From CAYXPG01 sp964564845 (GTDB lineage: Bacteria; Planctomycetota; Phycisphaerae; Sedimentisphaerales; Anaerobacaceae): 19,181 nt of DNA. Within the stretch, counting starts at the first letter, position 1; each line of letters opens with the position of its first letter. The stretch is taken from contig CAZMCN010000026.1 in assembly GCA_964564845.1 (NCBI GenBank), positions 1 to 19,181 of the forward strand, read 5' to 3'. The position numbers and the translations under genes are program-made. Of the stretch, positions 1 through 7,157 are shown piece after piece. The notes below the pieces were generated by a model, which saw only the letters and a program-made list of their open reading frames with translations, ran no database searches and was not told the DNA's origin.

Positions 1-1
1 C

Positions 2-2095
2 TTCGACCACCGTGGATGGGACGGCCGAATTGACGATGTCCGCCTGTATGACCATATATTATCACCTGGTGAGATACGGCTGCTTGCCGGTTTGTACAAG
101 GCCTGGCAGCCCGAACCGGAAAATGGCGCCGAAGGTGTCAATGTGAACGTGGATATCAAGTGGACTGCGGGCAATCCATGGGTTACGCACAGCGTGTATT
201 TAAGCAGCAATTGGAACGATGTGAACGAGCGTCAGTTAAGCGCCCGTAAGGCTACGGGCCTTACAGACCCAAACTGGAGTCCGTTAGGAGAGCTTCTCGC
301 CGGCACGCTTTATCACTGGTGTGTAGATGAGACCGACAGCAACGGTACTTACCCAGGTGATATCTGGCAGTTCAAGACTGAAGACGTAAACGCTACAAAC
401 CCCTTTCCTGTTGATGGTGGCATAAATGTAGCCCTTGAGCCGGTGCTTAGCTGGTCGCCGGGATGCCCAGCAGCAGATTCCAATGGTCACGATGTGTACT
501 TCGGCACCAATTACAACGCTGTGGCTGATGCCAATCATAACTCGGATGAGTTTTTAGGCAATTTCGATGTTAATTACTGTCGTCCTGATTGCCTCAAGGC
601 GAGAACCACCTACTACTGGGCCGTCGATGAAATCAATGGCACGAATACCTGGCCGGGTGATATATGGAGCTTTACCACCGAGACGGAGGGCTATTACAAA
701 GACATTTTTGTAGATGCCGGAATTTACATAGCCGACAGACCAAGTTACCTGTTACCTGCTGTGGCCTATCTGGGACTTGCAAATGAATATCTTGTTCTGG
801 CAAGAAGCAACCCAACGCAGGATGACTACGACATACAGGATATGGTCTTTATCGGCGACGGCAATGATGATAACGGCCGACTGCTTTATCCTGACGGCGA
901 ACCAAGATTCCGTCTTCTTTATGTAAACGGCGGTTCCTCTACAGACCACGGTGGGTCGCTCGGTGAAAATGGTCGCCAAAGGATGAGGGATTTTTTTTAC
1001 AGTGGAGGCAGCTATTCCGGCTCCTGTGCCGGCGCCTTTCTGTGCTCGACGGGTACGACTTCTGTGCCTGTTAAAGAAGAATACCTGCATATCTGGCCTG
1101 CACGATGTATGAGCAAGAGCTTAACGGCCTATGTTGGGATGGATATTCCCTCGAATTCGGCACTGCTTGACTATTACGATTTTGGCGGCGACCTCTATAT
1201 TTCAGAAGTCAGACATCACGGCGGCCCCTGCGCTGACGAAAACAACAGTATTTACTGGGCTGAAGGCACTGAGATTCTTTCAATATTTGATTATCCTCCG
1301 CACGATTACCACAATAAAGTGAACACCTGGGCGTACAAGAAAGACGCCAACTCCGGTCGGCTTGCAGTAATTGCCTCTCACCCTGAAATTGTAACCGACG
1401 GGATGCCGGCAGATACAGCAGAGAGCGTAAGCTACGGTGAGCAGAGGGATTATACCGCAGCCGTCTGGCGGTACGCAATGGATGGTCTTGGAGACCCGGC
1501 CGTAAAGGCAACCCTACAAAATGGTGTTATGCGTCTGATGAACGATAACAGTACTGCCGGTCATGAAAAGGTCGGCGACAAACAGTATCATCATTTTACA
1601 GTTCAAATAGCTTCGGGGATGAAACTGACGATTACTTTAGATGGTCTTGATGAGGTTAACGACCTTGACCTTTTTGCCCGCAAGGATGATTTTGCCTTAA
1701 GAGGCGAGACCAGCCTTTACGAGGCGAGCAATACCTCAAGTCCCGATGAGACGCTAACCATAAACGACCCTTGTGCCGGGCTTTGGTACATAGGGGTTAA
1801 AGGTGTTAACACCGTTTCAACCACCCTTATGAGCTGGGGCCAGGATTATACAGGCAATCTTGGGCTGCTTAACGGCGTGGCCTATACAATTACAGCCGAG
1901 TGGCATATGCTGGGCGATTTTGTCGGGGATTACGGCGTGGACTCTGTGGATTTTTCTGTTTTGGCACTGAGCTGGCGGAAAGCACAGGGGCAGGCCGGAT
2001 ACGACCCTAATTGTGATATTAGTATCCCTGCCGATGATATAATTGACGAAAAGGACCTTGATGTATTCAGCGATAACTGGCTGGCAGGAAAATAA
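2..2095 (+). CDS. Secreted multidomain protein, 5'-truncated: LamG end, FN3-like repeats, glutamine-amidotransferase-like domain, PPC domain, dockerin-like C-terminus
   Basis: The frame is open from base 2 with no stop, so the true start lies upstream of the window; a TTG at 92 is internal. Counting from base 2, residues 1-30 look like the end of a LamG/concanavalin-like jelly roll (DGRIDDVRLYD). Two similar modules follow, about 35-125 and 130-225, each ending in Y.WAVDE/WCVDE...PGDIW.F.T, and resemble fibronectin-III-like domains. About 230-495 resembles a class I glutamine amidotransferase / biotin-ligase-N-like fold, with a candidate nucleophile Cys342 in GSCAG and a His460-x-Glu462 pair in SHPE. 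About 515-635 resembles a pre-peptidase C-terminal (PPC) beta domain. The last 60 residues (GDFVGDYGVDSVDFSVLALSW, then a second D-rich segment) look like a dockerin-type calcium-binding pair. I infer an exported or surface-attached protein; the substrate is unknown. The domain order is clearer than the function. Gene sense is isolated, with its own terminator. Confidence 0.8.
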   Translation, partial: FDHRGWDGRIDDVRLYDHILSPGEIRLLAGLYKAWQPEPENGAEGVNVNVDIKWTAGNPWVTHSVYLSSNWNDVNERQLSARKATGLTDPNWSPLGELLAGTLYHWCVDETDSNGTYPGDIWQFKTEDVNATNPFPVDGGINVALEPVLSWSPGCPAADSNGHDVYFGTNYNAVADANHNSDEFLGNFDVNYCRPDCLKARTTYYWAVDEINGTNTWPGDIWSFTTETEGYYKDIFVDAGIYIADRPSYLLPAVAYLGLANEYLVLARSNPTQDDYDIQDMVFIGDGNDDNGRLLYPDGEPRFRLLYVNGGSSTDHGGSLGENGRQRMRDFFYSGGSYSGSCAGAFLCSTGTTSVPVKEEYLHIWPARCMSKSLTAYVGMDIPSNSALLDYYDFGGDLYISEVRHHGGPCADENNSIYWAEGTEILSIFDYPPHDYHNKVNTWAYKKDANSGRLAVIASHPEIVTDGMPADTAESVSYGEQRDYTAAVWRYAMDGLGDPAVKATLQNGVMRLMNDNSTAGHEKVGDKQYHHFTVQIASGMKLTITLDGLDEVNDLDLFARKDDFALRGETSLYEASNTSSPDETLTINDPCAGLWYIGVKGVNTVSTTLMSWGQDYTGNLGLLNGVAYTITAEWHMLGDFVGDYGVDSVDFSVLALSWRKAQGQAGYDPNCDISIPADDIIDEKDLDVFSDNWLAGK

Positions 2096-2124
2096 CTAAC
2101 TATTGCGATCTGATTTGTAAACTC

Positions 2125-2159
2125 AAGGGCTGTGAGCATAGTGCTTGCTGTCTTTTTTT
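2125..2159 (+). terminator. Intrinsic terminator of the secreted multidomain gene
   Basis: A hairpin centred on AGCA-TAG-TGCT (2135-2145) extends outward through G-U and G-C pairs on both sides, with one T-T mismatch, to about 2125 and 2152. It is followed directly by a run of seven T (2153-2159). It starts 30 bases after the stop codon at 2095, which is the right place to end that transcript. Confidence 0.7.
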
Positions 2160-2341
2160 CTCATCTAAAACTTTCCAATAATCACCCGGCAATAGGCGGG
2201 AGCTTGGGGCATATTTTTGGGGGCAAAGCGATACTTTTTACCAAATATCGGCGGCTAAATATCCGATAGTAGAGCAGGTATAAATCCCGGTGAACACCGG
2301 CGCTATACAAACAGTTCATAAATTCGTTATGTCTTATAACT

Positions 2342-3430
2342 ATGTCGCTAAAACGAAGAAAAAATGAAAATAACGTAAATTGCTCCGAAGATGAAAACAG
2401 CAGCAACAGCGATACTTCGCTGATTGAGCAGATAACGCCGTCAGCTCGGCAGATAAACTGCCTTGAAATTGAGCGGATAGCCAAAATTTGTGTCGAAAAC
2501 ATTCCGAAACTGGTCGGTGTGAGTTTTGCATCGCTGTACGTACTTGATGAAACAAATAACATTTTACATCTTCAGAAGTCCAATCATCCGTTTTTAATAA
2601 ACAAGATAGTTTCGCTGAACCAGAATCCGCCGTCACCTATGGTTATGGCTGTCAGGAGTAAAGAGCTTATTTTGATTGGGGACATCAACACGCATAAACG
2701 GCCTATAATCAAAAAATCGCAGCGTGCTTTTGCCGAGAATTACAAGACCAACAACTGCGCAATCTTTCCTCTTATTTGCCAGAACAGGGTGGTTGGTGTG
2801 CTGAATTTATCGGACAAGATGGAAGGCGTCGGCCTGAATTGTGAAGATATTGCTCTGGTGGAGTTATTCAGCCAGCTGGTTGGCGCGTCGATCGGCAATA
2901 TAAAGTTGTTCGAGAAGATACAGCGTCAGGCCACGACGGACGGCCTAACCGGTCTTGCGAACCATAGAACGTTTTATGAAATTCTCGAAAGGGAACTGTG
3001 GCGCTGCCGACGATACGGCGGACAAATATCTCTGATTATGATTGACATCGATAATCTTAAAAAGATAAACGATACGTACGGGCATCGGGTCGGCGACAAG
3101 GTAATAAAGGAAATCAGCAGAAGAATAAGAGAATGCATCCGCCAAATCGATACAGCGGCGCGCTACGGCGGTGATGAATTTGCGGTCATTTTGCCTAATA
3201 CATCCCTGAGAGATGCAACAGTCGCAGCGGAACGTATGGTTGATGTAGTTGCAAATTCGCGGGTAACCTGGGACAAAGAGCAAATAGAGTTGTCGATAAG
3301 CGTTGGACTCGGTCAATATGATGCTGAAAGCAGTCCGGAAGATATTACGAGCCGGTCCGATGAGGCGCTATACTCTGCTAAACAGGCGGGCAAGAATACA
3401 TTTAGAATCTTCCAAGGCTCCAAAAAATAG
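2342..3430 (+). CDS. GAF-GGDEF diguanylate cyclase
   Basis: Predicted to make the second messenger c-di-GMP from two GTP in the cytoplasm. The 362-residue protein has a Ser/Asn/Glu-rich start (1-30), a GAF-type sensor domain (about 42-190) and a GGDEF domain (about 196-358). The catalytic motif is intact (GGDEF, 276-280, in RYGGDEFAVILP). An RxxD product-inhibition site (RQID, 267-270) sits the canonical five residues before it, so feedback inhibition is expected. No transmembrane segment or signal peptide is visible. The ATG at 2342 is the first usable start: an in-frame stop lies at 2318-2320 and no ATG, GTG or TTG lies between. There is no convincing Shine-Dalgarno in front of it. The gene stands alone and converges on the xerC-like gene. 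The GAF ligand cannot be read from sequence. Confidence 0.93.
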   Translation: MSLKRRKNENNVNCSEDENSSNSDTSLIEQITPSARQINCLEIERIAKICVENIPKLVGVSFASLYVLDETNNILHLQKSNHPFLINKIVSLNQNPPSPMVMAVRSKELILIGDINTHKRPIIKKSQRAFAENYKTNNCAIFPLICQNRVVGVLNLSDKMEGVGLNCEDIALVELFSQLVGASIGNIKLFEKIQRQATTDGLTGLANHRTFYEILERELWRCRRYGGQISLIMIDIDNLKKINDTYGHRVGDKVIKEISRRIRECIRQIDTAARYGGDEFAVILPNTSLRDATVAAERMVDVVANSRVTWDKEQIELSISVGLGQYDAESSPEDITSRSDEALYSAKQAGKNTFRIFQGSKK

Positions 3431-3471
3431 AGAGTCTTTGATTGTGGTCAGGGCACTAAATATAACAGGGC

Positions 3472-3500
3472 AAAAGAAAACCCCGGCTCTGGGGCCGGGG
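3472..3500 (-). terminator. Intrinsic terminator of the minus-strand recombinase gene
   Basis: A perfect 7-bp GC stem (CCCCGGC/GCCGGGG, 3481-3500, six-base loop) is followed on the minus strand by TTTTCTTTT (3472-3480). No T-run follows on the plus strand, so it mainly serves the xerC-like gene ending at 3537. It lies 42 bases past the diguanylate cyclase stop, so its stem may also protect that mRNA end. Confidence 0.75.
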
Positions 3501-3536
3501 CCGAACACAAGTCATCTATATTCGTTTAACGATTTT

Positions 3537-4562
3537 TTACCACTCGTTTTCGTTGCTTTCTGTCTCTCTTGGATGAGCGTTTTCATAAACCTCTTTAAGT
3601 TTTCCGGTAGTAAGATGCGTATAGACCTGAGTAGTTGAAAGCGACTGATGCCCAAGGAGCTCCTGAACGCTTCTTAAATCGGCACCATTGTTTAACATAT
3701 GCGTTGCAAAGCTGTGCCGTAAAGTGTGGGGGCTGATAGCCGGGTCAAGGCCTGCCATTTTCAAGTACTTGTCCATTTTACGCCTTACACTCCTGGTGCT
3801 GAGTCGTCTTCCGTGCTTGTTGACGAACAGAACCTTCGAATCAAAGTTGCTGTTGCTTTGCGCCCTTTTATTTCTAAACTCCATATAATACTGAATAACC
3901 TGCAAAGCAGATGAGCCTATTGGAGCAATTCTCTCCTTTTTGCCTTTGCCTCTGATGTGCACCACTTCACCGAGAAAATCCACATCATCCATATTCAAAG
4001 CAACAAGCTCACTGACTCTTATTCCCGTGCTGTAAAGAGTTTCCATAATTGCCCTGTCTCTGGCACCGAGCCAGTTGTCCATAGGCGGCGTTTCGAGCAA
4101 TCTGCTGACTTGCTCATATTCGAGGAACCTCGGCAGTTTCTTTTCCTGTCTGGGCGTTCTGACGGCCATAACCGGATTAGAGCTGATGTGATTTCTTTTC
4201 ACGAGAAACTTGTAAAAGCTTCGCAGAGTAGCAAGTTTACGGGCAATTGTTGATTTGGAATATTGTCTCTCATTCAGAAGAGCCAGATACCCTCTTACAG
4301 TATTGACATCAGTGGAAATAAGTAACTGGTCAATCTTAGGGGCGGTGTGTGTGGCAACAGTTGCAGCCGAAGCAGTTTCTGCTGAAGTAATCGGTTCCAG
4401 TGAAGCCGGCTCAGAAGATGGATGATCGCTTTGAGAAGTACTCAACAGATACTCGGCAAACTGACTGAGGTCGGCACCATAACATTTGGCGGTATGTTCA
4501 GAGAAACGCTTTTCATAACTTAAGTAATTCAGAAACTCCTGGATAATCACACTATTTTCCAT
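3537..4562 (-). CDS. xerC: XerC/XerD-type tyrosine recombinase
   Basis: Site-specific recombinase of the kind that resolves chromosome dimers at dif sites. All catalytic residues are visible in the 341-residue protein: Arg182 (TGIRVSEL), Lys206 (RGKGKKERIAP), His279-x-x-Arg282 (HTLRHSFATH), His305 (LLGHQS) and the nucleophile Tyr314 (TQVYTHL). The N-terminal SAM-like DNA-binding domain carries an unusual Ser/Ala/Thr/Pro-rich insert at about 41-76, which explains a length some 40 residues above usual XerC proteins. Start: ATG at 4562 with AGGTAGG just upstream on the minus strand. It follows a small gene by 97 bases and is followed by an intrinsic terminator. No integrase neighbours, att repeats or phage genes are seen, which favours a housekeeping role over a mobile element; XerC versus XerD cannot be settled here. 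Confidence 0.9.
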   Translation of the reverse strand: MENSVIIQEFLNYLSYEKRFSEHTAKCYGADLSQFAEYLLSTSQSDHPSSEPASLEPITSAETASAATVATHTAPKIDQLLISTDVNTVRGYLALLNERQYSKSTIARKLATLRSFYKFLVKRNHISSNPVMAVRTPRQEKKLPRFLEYEQVSRLLETPPMDNWLGARDRAIMETLYSTGIRVSELVALNMDDVDFLGEVVHIRGKGKKERIAPIGSSALQVIQYYMEFRNKRAQSNSNFDSKVLFVNKHGRRLSTRSVRRKMDKYLKMAGLDPAISPHTLRHSFATHMLNNGADLRSVQELLGHQSLSTTQVYTHLTTGKLKEVYENAHPRETESNENEW

Positions 4563-4659
4563 AATCTACCTACCTTTTAATCTTACTGGCTGCCCCGCGT
4601 TGGGTAAGCTGACAAAAAAAGCATCTGTTCATCACGGGGTCAAACAAATTCAATATATA

Positions 4660-4923
4660 TTAATCGCTTTCGCTATCGATGTTAGTTGTCGAGAGCGACT
4701 GCACATTAGTACTTTCGTGTAAAAGTTTGTCGGCCTGACCAATAAGTGACTGGGTAAGCTTGAAGCTGAGAACAGCTGCGTCAAACCAGTCAAAATTTGT
4801 GCATTTATCCTTTGCCTGCTCAACTAAAGTGTCGAGGAGTTTATCTTCACAGCCGCTGTCATAACGAAATATGAACTTCTCAGCGCCTTTATTTAAAACA
4901 AGTTGTCTCTTTGTTCTTTTCAT
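4660..4923 (-). CDS. Small hypothetical protein upstream of the recombinase gene
   Basis: I do not recognise this 87-residue protein. It begins with a basic stretch (MKRTKRQLVLNKG), followed by a mixed alpha/beta-looking acidic body containing FIFRYDSGCEDKLLDTLV and NFDWFDAAVLSFKLTQSL, and a Ser/Asp-rich tail. There is no signal peptide or membrane segment. The ATG at 4923 is preferred over a GTG at 4947 because a GGAT sits at a suitable distance before the ATG. It lies on the same strand as xerC, 97 bases upstream, so the two may be co-transcribed, but this says little about its role. The frame has no competing ORF of better quality, and the amino-acid composition looks like a real protein; a spurious ORF is still possible. 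Confidence 0.6.
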   Translation of the reverse strand: MKRTKRQLVLNKGAEKFIFRYDSGCEDKLLDTLVEQAKDKCTNFDWFDAAVLSFKLTQSLIGQADKLLHESTNVQSLSTTNIDSESD

Positions 4924-5232
4924 TGATATCCGTGATTCAGAACACACCGAAAGTTCCTTCTTGCTTCAAGCCGATTTCAGCCCAAGACAAAGAGCACAAA
5001 AATGCTCACACAAATGCCTATATCCTTTATCGGTCTATAATCAGCCGGCTAAAGTTGAATCTCAGATTTTCCCAGAAAATGCGATAAAATCGACACTTTA
5101 GGAAATACTACAAGAGTTTTATCGGCCAATAAGTCCCCCATCTTTATAAATTGGAGGCGGCATTAAGAAATTATGGCAAATTTTATACAAATTTATTTGC
5201 CAAGTCGGTACACAATGTATTGCGACTTGTTT
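4924..5232. other. Non-coding gap between the small hypothetical gene and the radical SAM gene
   Basis: About 309 AT-rich bases upstream of one minus-strand gene and downstream of another. It holds the compound hairpin listed at 5201-5229 and a small GAGCA/TGCTC hairpin at 4992-5007. A promoter for the minus-strand pair is expected here, but I saw no convincing -35/-10 pair at normal spacing. Confidence 0.5.
5201..5229 (-). terminator. Compound hairpin after the last gene of the leuS-radical SAM run
   Basis: CAAGTCG (5201-5207) pairs perfectly with CGACTTG (5223-5229), and inside it TACA/TGTA (5209-5212 / 5216-5219) pairs around a CAA loop. It begins four bases past the radical SAM stop. On the minus strand it is followed by an A/T-rich stretch, not a clean T-run, so it could be a weak terminator or a 3'-end-stabilising structure. 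Confidence 0.4.
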
Positions 5233-6207
5233 CTAATTTGCTTTGAAAAAGAGTACTCCATCTCTTTGTTCGGTGTCAATATCACCCCGGTTTTGGAGAT
5301 GACCGAGATATTTTAATGCCTCATTGCGGTGTAGGTTGAGGCTGGCACAAATATCCTTCAGTGAACAAGGCCTGCGTTTCAGCATTGATAACAAGGTTTC
5401 TACTTTGTGATTTTGTCCAAAATGCAGTTCTGATACGCCATGGTCTGCATTTTCGATACCACCAGGGCGTTGTGAAAAATCGGTTACCACTTCAACTTCA
5501 CAGCTTTGACCAAGCCGGGCGGCTATGGTCTGCATCCTTTCAGCATCCAATTTTTTTATGCCGGACTCGGCAGTCGGCCGCACAGCCGTATTGAGCTGGA
5601 CCTTGTCCGGACGAATTTTCTCTACGGCATCTTTGATTTTCTCAACTGCATCGGCAGTGGTGTTGAGTCCCTCGACAAGAAATACCTCAAGCCATATCAG
5701 GCCGGTATAGTCTTTTCGAAATGCGCATAAGCCTGAAATCAGTCTTTCAATACTGATATCGCCGTGCGGGCGATTTACCTTTTCAAACGTCTGTGTGTCA
5801 CCGGCATCCAGAGAAGGCATCACTACATCGGCCTTTGCACAATCGGCCCGCACATCTTCTCTGTACAAAAGTGTTCCATTGGTCAGTATGGCCAGAGGAA
5901 TATTAGTAATTTTCTTTATGCCGTCTATAAATTCAGCAAGCCGAGAGTTGAGAGTCGGCTCACCAGAGCCGCTAATAGTAATAAAATCGGCTTTCATGCC
6001 CTGGGCTAATCTCTCCTTTAGTTCGTCCAAAACCGTCTTTACAGGGAGGTAGTCTCTTCGCTCGACGGTTTTTTCGGTTGTTCTACCGAGCTGGCAATAG
6101 ACACAGTCGAGGCTGCAGGTCTTGAAAGGCACAATATCGACACCAAGACTTAGCCCCAATCTTCGTGAAGGAACCGGCCCAAATAGATATTTTTCTTCTT
6201 CAGCCAC
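5233..6207 (-). CDS. Radical SAM protein of the COG0731 type with a C-terminal helix-turn-helix-like segment
   Basis: A radical S-adenosylmethionine enzyme, 324 residues from the chosen start. The iron-sulfur motif CSLDCVYC (Cys31, Cys35, Cys38; CxxxCxxC) is preceded by FGPVPSRRLG, typical of the COG0731 Fe-S oxidoreductase group, and GSGEPTLN (80-87) is the SAM-binding stretch. The last ~57 residues (SLKDICASLNLHRNEALKYL) look like a winged helix. The substrate is unknown. The frame stays open to 6456, but that extension lies inside kdsA and shows no family similarity. A GTG at 6207, four bases after the kdsA stop, puts the conserved FGPVPSRR at residue 9, so I prefer it, although no strong Shine-Dalgarno precedes it. 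The close spacing suggests translational coupling with kdsA. Confidence 0.85.
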   Translation of the reverse strand: MAEEEKYLFGPVPSRRLGLSLGVDIVPFKTCSLDCVYCQLGRTTEKTVERRDYLPVKTVLDELKERLAQGMKADFITISGSGEPTLNSRLAEFIDGIKKITNIPLAILTNGTLLYREDVRADCAKADVVMPSLDAGDTQTFEKVNRPHGDISIERLISGLCAFRKDYTGLIWLEVFLVEGLNTTADAVEKIKDAVEKIRPDKVQLNTAVRPTAESGIKKLDAERMQTIAARLGQSCEVEVVTDFSQRPGGIENADHGVSELHFGQNHKVETLLSMLKRRPCSLKDICASLNLHRNEALKYLGHLQNRGDIDTEQRDGVLFFKAN

Positions 6208-6211
6208 TTTT

Positions 6212-7081
6212 TTAACTTCGGACGATTTGGAATATTTCTCTGCAGACTTTGAGCAAATCTTCGAGCCAGTCAAGAGGCATAATGCAGGCGGCGTCTGATT
6301 TGGCCTTTTGCGGCTCGGGATGTACTTCAATAAAAAGGCCGTTGGTTCCGGCAGCAACTGCAGCTTTTGCAAGCAACGGCGACATTTCCCTGCGTCCTGC
6401 GGTTGCATTTCCGAGACCTCCCGGCTGCTGCGTGCTGTGCGTTGCATCAAAAACAACCGGACAACCCAATTTCTTCATAGTTTCGATAGCTGTCATATCA
6501 TTCACCAGTCGATTGTATCCGAAAAAGGTTCCGCGCTCTGTGAGAATTATTTTTTCATTTCCACAGGTACGAATTTTCTCAACGACATTTTTCATTTCAG
6601 AAGGCGAGAGGAACTGGCCTTTTTTTACATTTACAGGTTTTGAGGTTTTTGCACAGGCACAAAGCAGGTCGGTCTGCCGGCAGAGAAAAGCCGGTACCTG
6701 AAGACAATCCACCGCCTCGCCGGCTACTGCCGCCTGGTCCGGCTCGTGTACATCAGTCATAACAGGCAAATCAGTCTCACGGCGGACCTGCGCAAGAATT
6801 TTTAGTCCCTCCTGCAGACCTGGGCCGCGAAAACTGGAAATGCTGGAGCGATTGGCCTTGTCGAAACTGGCCTTAAAAATCATTCCGACACCTACCCTGC
6901 CGCCAATTTCAACAAGCCGATTTGCAATATCCAGACAAAGCTCTCTGCTTTCAATAACACAGGGGCCGGCCATCACAAATAAAGGTGCGTCCAAACCAAT
7001 TTCGACAGGCTTTGAAACAGAGGATAAACTGCTTTTGCCGCTCTGGTCCCCACCGCCGATTTTGAAATTTACTTTACTCAT
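6212..7081 (-). CDS. kdsA: 3-deoxy-D-manno-octulosonate 8-phosphate synthase (Kdo-8-P synthase)
   Basis: Condenses phosphoenolpyruvate with arabinose 5-phosphate to Kdo-8-phosphate, the precursor of the Kdo sugar of lipopolysaccharide inner core; cytoplasmic. The 289-residue sequence is family-typical: AGPCVIES (38-45), KASFDKANRSS (70-80), VMTDVHEPDQ, QVPAFLCRQTDLL, KKGQFLSP, DATHS.QQPGG and FIEVHPEP. Cys41 plus His215, Glu252 and Asp263 match the metal ligands of the metal-dependent class; metal-independent enzymes such as the E. coli one have Asn in place of the Cys. The first 30 residues are a Gly/Ser-rich extension. Start: ATG 7081 with GGAGG at 7088-7092. A 7-bp tandem repeat lies immediately upstream of that site. 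It is flanked by the lipid kinase (76-base gap) and the radical SAM gene (4-base gap). The gene implies a Kdo-bearing outer membrane. Confidence 0.95.
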   Translation of the reverse strand: MSKVNFKIGGGDQSGKSSLSSVSKPVEIGLDAPLFVMAGPCVIESRELCLDIANRLVEIGGRVGVGMIFKASFDKANRSSISSFRGPGLQEGLKILAQVRRETDLPVMTDVHEPDQAAVAGEAVDCLQVPAFLCRQTDLLCACAKTSKPVNVKKGQFLSPSEMKNVVEKIRTCGNEKIILTERGTFFGYNRLVNDMTAIETMKKLGCPVVFDATHSTQQPGGLGNATAGRREMSPLLAKAAVAAGTNGLFIEVHPEPQKAKSDAACIMPLDWLEDLLKVCREIFQIVRS

Positions 7082-7093
7082 GCCTCGCCTCCA

Positions 7094-7132
7094 ATAGCGT
7101 ATAGCGTATAGCGTATAGCGTATAGCGTATAG
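7094..7132. repeat. Heptanucleotide tandem repeat upstream of kdsA
   Basis: Five complete copies of ATAGCGT in perfect tandem plus a partial ATAG (39 bases). On the kdsA strand the unit reads ACGCTAT. It fills most of the short gap between the lipid kinase stop (7158) and kdsA, ending one base from the kdsA Shine-Dalgarno. Confidence 0.95.
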
Positions 7133-7157
7133 TTTTATCTGGCTATATGCTGTTGCT

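Noticed and set aside
3537..4562. Tyrosine recombinase as integrase of a mobile element
   Set aside because: No att-like direct repeats, tRNA gene, excisionase or phage genes nearby, and the sequence is XerC-like.
4992..5007. GAGCA/TGCTC hairpin as a terminator
   Set aside because: It is short, has an A-rich loop and no T-run on either side, and follows no gene end closely.
6208..6456. N-terminal extension of the radical SAM frame inside kdsA
   Set aside because: It overlaps conserved kdsA coding sequence, shows no family similarity, and a GTG at 6207 puts the conserved motif at the expected place.
7094..7132. Tandem array read as a CRISPR array
   Set aside because: The unit is 7 bases with no spacers and there are no cas genes; it is a simple tandem repeat.
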